Of a stretch of DNA of 64,000 bases, positions 37,077-46,493 are shown one piece after another (the first letter of the stretch is position 1; the number at the start of each line of letters is the position of its first letter). The position numbers and the translations under genes are program-made. Source of the DNA: Symbiodinium kawagutii (taxonomy: Eukaryota > Sar > Dinophyceae > Suessiales > Symbiodiniaceae); contig VSDK01015162.1 of NCBI GenBank assembly GCA_009767595.1, positions 433,403 through 497,402 on the forward strand, read 5' to 3'. Under the pieces are notes generated by a model. It worked only from the letters and a program-made list of their open reading frames with translations, searched no databases and was not told the origin of the DNA.

Positions 37077-37530
37077 AAAGCGCTGCCAGATAGAATGCCA
37101 GAAGCTTTGCCAGATAGAATACCAAAATCTATGCCAGATACAATGCCAAAAGCTATGCCAGATAGAATGCCAGAAGCTGTGCCAGATAGAATGCCAAAAG
37201 CTATGCCAGATAGAATGCCCAAAGCTATGCCAGATAGAATGCCAAAAGCTATGCCAGATAGAATGCTAAAAACTCTGCCAGATAGAATGAAAGCTGTGCC
37301 AGATAGAATGCCAAAATCTATGCCAGATAGAATGCCAAAAACTCTGCCAGATAGAATGCTAAAAGCTATGCCAAATACAATGCCAAAAGCTATGCCAGAT
37401 AGAATGCCAAAAGCTATGCCAGATAGAATGCGAGAAGCTATGCCAGATAGAATGTCAAAAGCTATGCCAGATAGAATGCTAGAAGCTATGCACGAAAGAA
37501 TGTCAAAAGCTATGCCAGACAGACCTGTGT
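37077..37530. repeat. 12/24-bp minisatellite, family member 2
   Basis: The unit AGAATGCCAAAAGCTATGCC plus AGAT repeats about nineteen times. It matches the 24-bp unit at 1-760 at about 19 of 24 positions. It is open throughout in one + frame (MPDRMPKA repeats) and one minus frame (GILSGIAF repeats). The + frame is part of an open frame from 36774 to 37745. I treat it as a repeat rather than a gene because both strands are open and no motif or splice context supports coding. Confidence 0.88.
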
Positions 37531-37544
37531 CAGATTTGCATGTG

Positions 37545-37574
37545 ATGGTGGGGATCACACGAAGTAAAGTAATT
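37545..37574 (+). repeat. 30-nt flank shared with the first minisatellite
   Basis: ATGGTGGGGATCACACGAAG followed by TAAAGTAATT matches 792-821 at 28 of 30 positions and lies right of its array, as there. Confidence 0.85.
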
Positions 37575-38826
37575 TTCTCAGTAGATACGTTCGGCTGCAG
37601 ACAAGGAATGCAGAAATCTGTGGAAGTCTGTGGGCTCAGAGTACACACCCTGGCAGGACCCCACCTTGGGATTGGCTTTAAAGTTCAGCCATCAGGCGGG
37701 GCCGGGGGCAGGTTCTGGGGTTCATACTTCAAGGCTTTGCCATGAGACACTAACCATATCCGACTTCTATTCTGGGGTTGCTGAAATGTATCTGCTGTAA
37801 TTTTGGTACGTTTCTATACTGGGGTTCTTTTGAAGAGATGCATCTCAGCCAGTTGCTGAGCCCGCGAAGTTGGAAGGAGCTGAGAGAAGAAGATCGTGCA
37901 GCAACGTGTCTTGGTGGAACTTCATTGAACTTCTGCCGAATCTTCTGCCGAATCTTTTGCATATTTTGGAGATTTTTGCACCTTGGGCTTTGGTGTTGAA
38001 ATGGGTCAGACCCTTTAAGATGGCAGGGCTGTGAGGTTATTGACAGAGTACACAAGACACGGATGAAAGCGTGGCTGGAGAGGCACCAAACTCTGCAACT
38101 GGAGTGGTATATCTTGCTATCTCTTCCTGGAAACCAAACTCAAAGCTGTACAAGCGGAACGAAAGCACATGGTGCATGGAAATTCCTTTCTGGAGGCAAC
38201 TCCGGCAATTCCAACCCGCATTGAACACGATGGATGCCTTGCAAACCTCGACCCTCTGCCATCCTCCTTTGTAAAACCATTCAAAATTCATTTCAATTCC
38301 ATAGAACGAATTGCACAGATCGAACCCAAATTGGGATCCTGAATTTGGATGAATTTGGTCCCTAGGCCAGCTGCTTCATTCCTGTATCCTTTCCCGTTGC
38401 CGGATGCGAGTCCCTGAGGTTAGCTGCGGCCACAGAGGCTGAAGAATCAGAAATGCCGGTGTCATGGCAGAGTTGGATGCGGTGCTGAACTTCCCGAATT
38501 CTGAACTCAGAGTATTTGGAGAATTCAGCAGAGAATAGGCTGTGAGAAGTAGGGCCACACAAGATAAACACTTGATATTTGCAGGTGTTCCTTCCATGAG
38601 ATCAAGACAGGTAATTTCGTACGGTTCTTGACATGCGATTGATTGTCAGTCCAACCACCTCTATCTTGAACACATTGCTGCGCTTGAAAGGGGGAGAGGT
38701 TCCTTTGCGGATTACATTTTGCACAAACTGCAGAGTTTTTCACTCCTTGCCATTGCCATACAACGTGTGCTTTCCAAAGTTACATTTGCACTGGTCAGAC
38801 TGGTGGGAAAGAGAGTGCTGGCTTAG
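37575..38826. other. Spacer before copy C exon
   Basis: No firmly supported exon. A + frame at 38071-38274 and a minus frame over the same bases are both open, so neither is called. An acidic frame near 38420-38490 (AAATEAEESEMPVSW) might be a divergent N-terminal exon of copy C, but I could not establish its borders. Confidence 0.3.
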
Positions 38827-41772
38827 GAACCGCAAGGGCGGACGACGGTTTGCTTACGAAATGTGCCCAACAACTACACCAGGTGGGAACCTGTGTGGAA
38901 CATTTCAGACTCGGCGTCTCGGTTTTCTGTAGGCCGAGGCTGTTGCTGTTTCTTTTCCTTTTCATGTGCTCAGGTCTAAGCCTAAGGGCATGCAAGTGCT
39001 AAATATTGCTCAAGAATCAAGCTATCAAATGCTATCAAGATCCAGATCAGACTCTGATCATCAAGATCATTCAGGATCAAGATCAGACGCCTTGGTTCAT
39101 ACTTTACCTTCATTACACTGGCACCGCCGACAGAATTCCGGTGACCGACGGTGCCAGGCAGATGCTACTGGAACTGTTGGATGAGCAAGGGCTCACTGGA
39201 CACTTCGACTTTTTGTATTTGCCTTGCGACTTTCACCGCCATGCCAATCTGGGCTATGCTTTTGTCAATCTCATTGATGAAGCCTCTCAACTGCACGCTA
39301 GACAGGGTGATGTGAAGAATCACACAAGAGGTGGAGCCATTTCGGTGGTGGAGAAAATCCGGGATATATGGAAACACTATGAAACATGATCTTGTTCCCT
39401 GGGGAGCAGACTTACTCTAAACTGCCTCTAGCGGCACATATGGGGTAATCGCTTCATGGCCGGTGGCATGCCCAGCTTCCTGACTGATCCTGCTGGAGTA
39501 TTGATTCCGCTGAAGCTATGAAATGACGGAACCATCTTGAATCCCTATTTGATACACTTTTGCAAGAATTGTGAGCCTCAAATGGCGCGTGGCTTTTGAG
39601 TAAAAGCGTGGGAAAGTGTTTAAGAGCAAGGGCGTCAAACAGGTTGTTTTACTACTTTCTTGATGTTTCTTGCCTTCCTCCTTGAGGTCCAATTTCTTTT
39701 TTTGTGGATGGTTATGGATGGTCGCAGTAGAGCAGAGACAGAGAATGTGCTAGCGCATAGTTCAGTAGGTATGACTTGTGCACAAATTTTGCAACATGGT
39801 TGCCAGTGGGAAATGGAACACGATGCTTGGGCAATCTTGGGCACATCCTTGTAGAGATCAATTATTCATAGTTCCAACATCGGAATACCATTTCGGACGT
39901 ATCATGAATCACAGGGAGCACAGAGTAGCACAGAGGAGCAAAGGGCACGCACCGGCCCCTTGGTGAAAGAAATGGTGGTGCGCCACATATTTTTTCTTGG
40001 ACCAACAGAAACTCCGGAGAAAACTGCAGTGTAAACACACGCTCTCAGAGCAAGTGAAGCGGCTCCCCAACAATGAATTATTTGCTCTTAAATCAAGACA
40101 GTTGACCACACAAAATAAACGCATTATAATTCAACAATATTCAACAATGTTTCAGCAAAGCACAAAGACAATCAAAGACACCTATTTAGCATAGAGCTCT
40201 TCACAAACATCAGATGTCATCCTTCACCTTGGTGTCGCCTCCTTGAAACAACGAGAGACTTAACCATCGCCATCTTAGGCCAGCGTCAAGCTGTTCTGGA
40301 GCGCCATGGATGACTTCACTGGGTGGGCTTTACCCACCGCTAAGGCAGTGCTGTGATGTGCTGTGGATTCCAAGCTTTGATCTTTGCAAAATAAATGAGG
40401 TGATGAAATGATCCAAATATTTGAATAAATCATAAATCATATTGAAGAGAGATCTATAGATCTACAATGCCAATAAATGAGAACCAACAACAGTATGATT
40501 AAATATGATTCGGGGGTGTTTCCACAGATGAGGAGACCGTCGGGATTGCCCTGTGTGAGTGCAGAAATGATAGGGAAACACTCATGGACTCATGGTGCTT
40601 TCGTGTACAAGACGAGCAATCATTGTACAGTCACTCTGATGAGAGCCAAGAGGTAGGAAAGCCAAAGTGAATTCTGGGTCTCCTACCATGGGAGTATCAT
40701 ACAGTGTCTTCCCATCGACCTAGTGGACAGATAGAAATATTCGACACAAAAAGATTAAATAGAATCAGCATGAGCATGAATGAACAGAATGAACAGAATG
40801 AATCAGATATCATCAGATATCATCAGATATCATCAGATATCATCAGATATCATCAGATATCAGTTTAGAGGGCAAAATGAACTTAGCAGATTGTTCCCGG
40901 CTTTGCTTGACCCCACTTCAGAGACCGGCCAAATCGTCTCCGATTAGAAGTTACAAGCATGTGATATGCATGCACTTTTATGGGGAAGGCTAAATCTTAA
41001 AGCTAAATTGATCTAAATCATTCTAAATCTGCANNNNNNNNNNCTTGTGAATGCCGAATCGATCCAAAGCCTCTAATAAAAGGCAGGCCCTTGCTGCGCT
41101 ATGCTGCGCCATGCTGCGCCAGGTCGGAAAGGTAAGCTTCAGCGGACCTCATCAAGGTCTGTTGGCCCACATTGAAAGGTATCGCAATAGCCCAGTGATG
41201 CATAAGAAGCTTGGCATAGCAGCGTAGCACTTGGCTCAGCTTAATTTCTATATATTTCATTGTCCTTCATTAGTCCCTGGTCCCTAAACTTGAGTTTCAC
41301 GACCTCTTTGTTTGTGCGGCAGCGTCCCCAAAGCGAACTGGATCCGTGGATTGTTTCTGTAAAGGCAATACATTGGAGATATTTCTTGTTGGGCGGTGAT
41401 TCTTTAAGATTAACATATAGATTTGATGATTAATTATTGACATAATTTGACATATAGAATTACCATGTAGAACTTGGAATGGCTGAGTTCTGCAAGAGCA
41501 CGTGAACGAGGCCATGTCACTTTCACAGTTTTCACGTTTTCCCGTCGCTTAGAGATTTGATAGGTTACACGAATGTACTCAATAGGGTATGCATAGATTT
41601 CGGGTATGCATAGATTTCAGGCAATGCATGGAGGATTGAGGATATTGAGGACTTGGAGCTGAGGAGCGTACCAGACGAGTACAAACCCATGATCTTCGCA
41701 AACGGAGAAGCGCAACCTTTCCCTTCGGCCACACGAAAAATCAAGCGCCCAGCTCCGGCCAAACGCAGATGA
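38827..41772 (+). CDS. Mei2-like RNA-binding protein, copy C (5 exons seen)
   Basis: Exons: 38827-38882, 39158-39278, 40279-40344, 41123-41205, 41664-41772 (stop TGA 41770-41772). They sum to 435 nt, giving 144 residues. Landmarks are TTVCLRNVPNNYT, RQMLLELLDEQGLTGHFDFL, LPCDFHRHANLGYAFVNLID, ASVKLFWSAMDDFTGWALPT, VGKVSFSGPHQGLLAHIERY, MHKSVPDEYKPMIFANGEAQ and a basic end. This is the complete Mei2-type RRM. The second exon here fuses what are two exons in A and B, so one intron is absent. Donors are GT, GA, GC, GA; acceptors are all AG|G. The donor at 39278 could be 3 bases earlier. The intron 40345-41122 contains a 10-N gap and a 10-bp repeat array. The 5' exons and start codon are not identified. 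Confidence 0.82.
40804..40860. repeat. 10-bp tandem repeat, nearly six copies
   Basis: CAGATATCAT repeats without change in an intron of copy C. Each unit contains the palindrome GATATC. Confidence 0.92.
41034..41043. other. Assembly gap of ten N
   Basis: Ten N characters replace sequence inside the intron between the 66-nt and 83-nt exons of copy C. The true missing length is unknown. No expected coding exon is missing, because both flanking exons are complete. Confidence 0.99.
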
Positions 41773-41806
41773 GGCAGCGAAGGAGTTGCATCTTGAGGCA
41801 TTGCCC

Positions 41807-41851
41807 AAGGTACTTCTACAAGGTACTTCTACAAGGTACTTCTACAAGGTA
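41807..41851. repeat. 13-bp tandem repeat just after copy C
   Basis: AAGGTACTTCTAC occurs three times, followed by AAGGTA and then GAAG. It lies 35 bases past the stop codon of copy C, probably in the 3' untranslated region. Confidence 0.9.
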
Positions 41852-43696
41852 GAAGTTTGAGTGTGCGATGAGTTTGTTTTGCATTTAGTCATCTCATGTC
41901 ATCCCTATAGTCAGAGGATCCATGCAAAGTCATGAACTGTTGACCTTGAACATCCAGCATTCGTCATAGCATTCGTCATATGAGTTGTAATGAAATGTAA
42001 TGAATCTCTTTGATCTCACCTGGAGCCAGCACCCACCTTCTAAAAGGGCTCAGCACTGATCCAAGTTGTCTGCAGTTTTTCTCCAGTTTTTTCTCTTTGA
42101 AGCCGCTTTCTATACACAAATACATAGAGGAGTACATAAAAAACATATTGAATGAATGTTTACATTTGCAGTACATACACCATCATACACCTATTCTTAT
42201 TATTCTTGCTGTTTCTTCCTTGTCCCTGGCATTTGGAGGCGTGCAACGTTTCCCACATGATCTGTGTACAGCCGGGAGCGGCCTCGGCATTTGTCAAGTT
42301 TGGACACTTGACTTGCAGGGGAGCCGGGGTCAGGGCACAGAACATTTTCCAGGTTTGTAAGGAATTATTTTTTGGAGTACCAATCCGAAGTAAAAGTTTG
42401 TCGAAATATTAGTAAAATACTGTGAACATCTGTGAACAGTTGTTTACGTCTCTACGAAGCTTCAGGTGTTTACAGAGCACATGGCATTGAAAGTTGTGGC
42501 AGTCATTCCTCTTTGGTCAAAGGCAATGGCTTTTGAACCAACTGCGATGCCGTGGAATGCCATGGCAGAATTTTCAAAAGGCCCCACGCCTACCGCTGTT
42601 GAGGTCCTGAGACGTGCCCACGTTTAAGTTTTGACGCGATGTTCCCAGAAGCACAACTCACAACTCGTAAGTTTGAAGATGTCAGCGTCTCAACATCTCA
42701 ACGAACATTTCAACGAAGAAACCCAATGTGAGTTCAACGAAACCACACATGAAACCACCATCCAATAGCCGAGATGAAGAATTCAAGGAAGATCAACAGA
42801 ATAACAGGAACAAATGTGCTGAATGTGAAGTCTTAGTTCAGATTTTGTTTAGCAATGTGCCTTCTGACAGATCAAGAGAATGCGTTGCTGCTGAGGATTG
42901 GGGCTAATTAGCTGACTTCAGTGACCGTCTCTGTCACGATCTTCCGTGAGCGATCTGGAGCTAAGAGGTTTCACTGATTTTTTTTCGCTTCGCGATTGCT
43001 GCCACGATTTGCCAACATGTTTTCACTAGTCAGATCAAAAGGGAAGAAAAGCAAAGAGATGTAGAATAGAAAATGTTTCCATGTCCAGGAACGGAAACAT
43101 GCAAAACATCTGACACCGGTGGCAACATGGCACTTTTGCAATGCACAATTTTGGGTGATGGTACGGCACGAACATGGTGCCCTCGCCAAGGCGCGACCTT
43201 GCCAACTCTCGGCTTCACATCTTGGCAATGTTACATTTGATGTCACATGAGAAGACATGATTAACAAAAACATCAAAATCATATAAAACAATATAAAACA
43301 ATGATTAATTAAAAGAAAAACATCATTTTTCAAAATACTTCATGTCACAAGCGCAGCAAGATGACATTGAGAAGAGGATCCTGAAGTTACTACGTTTAGA
43401 GCTGCTTGCTTGCGGTGGTTTACACTGGACTGTGGCAAACGAAGGTTACCGGGTAACATCTCCATGATGAAATCAAGATGAATCCGCTTTGATCCATTTA
43501 GATTGTGATGCAAAAAAGGGGATGAGAATGGATGACAGGTTGCTTTGCCAACATGTGAAGCCAAGGCCTTCAAGGCATCAATATGCATCAATCCCAAATT
43601 CGGGTCTTTAGAATGGAACTGCAGTTTCCGTTGTTAGGATTGCCAGGAATTGGAGGAGGTGCAGCAGAATATCATGAAATATTAATACATTTCATA

Positions 43697-43772
43697 TATT
43701 GTGAATATATATATATGTATGTATGTATGTATATTACAAAATATGTATATATATATATAGAGAGAGAGAGGA
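43697..43772. repeat. Compound microsatellite
   Basis: TATATA, then TATG units, then TATATA again and finally GAGAGA follow in order. The Tyr/Ile-rich open frames across it are compositional. Confidence 0.85.
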
Positions 43773-44494
43773 GGTTCAGCATGTCGGGATACCTGTACTC
43801 TACTGTAGGAATCTCTAGGAGCTCCACAGAATAGGGTGAGCTCAAGACTTGTTTTTTGCCCCCGGCACTGACGTTCAGCACCAGATGCAGGGTATAGTAA
43901 TGTATTGATATGTGTTGTCGATTCATTTCAACAGGGGATAGCATCAAATAGCATCCATAGCATCCAAAATACATAAACCATAAAGGCACCCTAAATCATG
44001 ATAATCATGATAATGCAGTTTTCGGATGCCTGGATGTTGCTTCCATTTCGCATGACAATTGTATTAGTGAAGTCAACTCTCAGTGTATCTCAGTGTATTT
44101 CCTCCAGCTCCTAGTAATTGTGACGATTGTTCGATTTAAAGGATACATGAAGCTAAGCATGGTTCTTTTGTATAGTACTCGCTTCCCGGCTGGTGAAACG
44201 TACAGTGACTAGCCGAGTGCATTTTCTCGAAGGAACCTGGAGATCCAGGATGAAAATGCTTCGATGAAAAAGAAGCGAGTTCGTGACATTTTAGAACACA
44301 TTCATTCAGGAGAATGGGCTGTTTCTTTGTTTTTTTTGTTCCACCACGCTATAAAGGCATCGTGACTGGTGAAAGCGTAGCGCAAAGGCAGATAAGCAGA
44401 GCTAGCAATGCAAACTATGGACAGTGTGAGACCCTGTCACCGAGGCAGCAGAAGCAAGCACCAAGACAGCCGCTTGTTTGTATTGCGGTGAGGA

Positions 44495-44560
44495 GAGAAA
44501 GAAAGAGAGAGAGAGAGAGAGAGGCCAGGGAGAAAGAGAGGAGAGAGAAAAGAGCAGAGC
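44495..44560. repeat. GA-rich tract
   Basis: A pure GA run at about 44502-44523 is followed by degenerate AGAGAGG/AAAGAG words. Confidence 0.8.
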
Positions 44561-45062
44561 AAAGCCGGCAGCGAAATACAAGATGTTTTTTGTGGGGGTT
44601 TCTGGGTGTCGCGGTGTCACGTTTGCAAGAAGGCCTTTCGTTTGCGGAATCCCGCAGTTTGTAAGTGGCTCTCTCTAGAAGCTAGCCAGACAGGCGGACA
44701 AAGCTTGATACTAGTAGTGCTGACCACATCAGGCGAAGCATTGATGTTTGTCCAGATGAGATAGGATTTTATAGTTATTTGTTCGCAAAGGTACACATGT
44801 CTTTCCTACAAATTCAAGTGATTCAAGTGCTTGCAACGATTCAATGCTTGCGAAGTATGGCTATGGGCCGGCTACGGGGTTTTAAATACGGCCTTGTCCC
44901 TTGCCCTCGGCGGAGCCCTCGTCGTTGCTCATCGGAGGTACAGAGCACCATTCATCTTGGAAAATGACAAATTCATTTTAGTGAATGAATTCTTAGGGTT
45001 AATGAACTAAGCAAATACTATAAGTAAATGAATTCTTTGTTTCTGTAGGTGTAGCACATGCC

Positions 45063-45268
45063 ATCATCTTTTTCCACATAAAGCAGAACCAGCCGTTGCG
45101 CCACTCTGCCAGTCCCACTAGCGAAGTGGCACAGTAAGGGAGATCCCTGGGGAAATCAAAACTGTACCAGATCTTCAACGGTGCTGCCCATTGAAGCCAG
45201 CCGAACTTGTCCTGGAAAAGGTCATGTCCAAAGCGATTGTACCCGCTGGCAATATCCAGAGACAACAC
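45063..45268 (-). CDS. Candidate internal exon, minus strand, unrecognised
   Basis: On the minus strand a TCAATCAAG|G acceptor is followed by VLSLDIASGYNRFGHDLFQD, then KFGWLQWAAPLKIWYSFDFP and RDLPYCATSLVGLAEWRNGW, ending near a possible GC donor after KKMM. The Trp/Phe-rich, non-repetitive composition and AG|G acceptor suggest coding. A plus-strand frame also crosses part of the area. No family is recognised and no partner exon was joined. Confidence 0.3.
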
Positions 45269-46299
45269 CTTGATTGAGGTCAGAACGAAACATGGAGAGG
45301 GCAAAACGAATCTGGAAATTATTGGGAGATGTAATGCAACATGGTGCAACATGGTGCAACTAACCAAAGTGCCTCAAGGGACAACCTGGGCGGTACTTGG
45401 AGCCCGAAAGTTCTCAGATGCGTCCTTCCGCTATCCTTCCTTGCCTGTCCCCGCTTCTGATTCTCTGGAATTCCTTCTGGGAACCGCGCCCCTTTGGCAC
45501 GGTTCCAAATACTTAGCAAATTTCAAAATCGAATACTGTAACTCGCTTCTAAGAATGTCAAAGTACCGATGCAAATTCTTGCTCAAAATTCACTGAATGA
45601 ATTTTGATCAGTGAATTTTGATGGACAATTTCCCAATTGTTGTCTCACATAAGAGCCTCAACAAACCATGCACACGATCTTTTCATAAGGCCTAATTCAA
45701 TATGACAAGAAAGGCAATGACCGACACAAAAATGAACAGCTTGACAGAGAAGAGTTCGCCATGACAAAAAGTGAAGGTGTCATTATAGTGGTGGTTGCAT
45801 ACTTGGAGAAGCGTTTGTTGCTACATGTAGGTAGTTTTCGATAGGAAACAATAGCCCATAAGACCAACAAAAAAAACATTTGGAATGCAGAATATTGTAT
45901 GGCAGGAATCCTGGCATTTCTTGAGGAAGGGATTGCTTCCTTGTTTTCCGCGTGTGACGTTTGAAACCTCATCAAATCCTTCTTTTTGGCTCCCAGGGAA
46001 CCTTCGCAGAGCAATCGTCAAAGTCCACCTTTGCAAACGCGCTTGGCCTGGATCTTAGCTTCAGCAGCGCGGAGAGCATTTGTGCATCCCAAGAGCTGAG
46101 CCTGAGCCTCGCCAAACTCTGCCAATTCAGATGCCTCTTAAGATGCCTTAAGTGAGCATTTAAAGCTTTCTTTGCTTTGATTTCTTACTTCCAAAGGATT
46201 GGATTTGTATCGATTTGATTCGATTCGTCCCTTTGTGCTCCGCTGCTTTGAATGCTTCAATCAAGAGATCGTTCTTAGGAAAGTGCTGAGGCTTTCAAT

Positions 46300-46414
46300 G
46301 TATTGCCCAACCTGCCACGCCGTCAAAACTAATTACAAGCACATGCAAGAAACACATTCCAACAAGCACGCACTTCACTTCAAGGCAGTTAGACAGTATT
46401 GCATTGATGGTTGA
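46300..46414 (+). CDS. Candidate exon with a CPTC zinc-finger-like motif
   Basis: The frame MYCPTCHAVKTNYKHMQETH continues SNKHALHF and stops at TGA 46412-46414. The spacing C-x2-C-x8-H-x4-H-x3-H resembles small C2H2-like fingers of eukaryotic RNA/DNA-binding proteins. An AG|G acceptor is possible just upstream (GTGCTGAG|G). It lies 80 bases before the PAS-like gene on the same strand but in another frame, so any link is unproven. Confidence 0.27.
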
Positions 46415-46493
46415 AATGTGACTTTGGTGACTTAAACTGCCTGCCTTGCACGCGAGTGAGAAGGGCAGCCAGGATTTGGATTCCGCTCAATCA

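Larger units (their letters stand above)
41852..45062. other. Gene-poor stretch
   Basis: No exon is supported. It contains the compound TA/TG/GA microsatellite at 43700 and a GA-rich tract at 44495. An open frame at 42152-42412 overlaps another plausible frame and is not called. Confidence 0.4.

Noticed and set aside
39429-39522. Frame RHIWGNRFMAGGMPSFLTDP in an intron of copy C
   Set aside because: The preceding acceptor is AG|C, unlike all others, and insertion here would break the Mei2-like RRM. It is probably intronic.
46446-46493. Upstream extension of the PAS-like frame from a TTG codon
   Set aside because: TTG is not a normal nuclear eukaryotic start; the first ATG at 46494 fits better.
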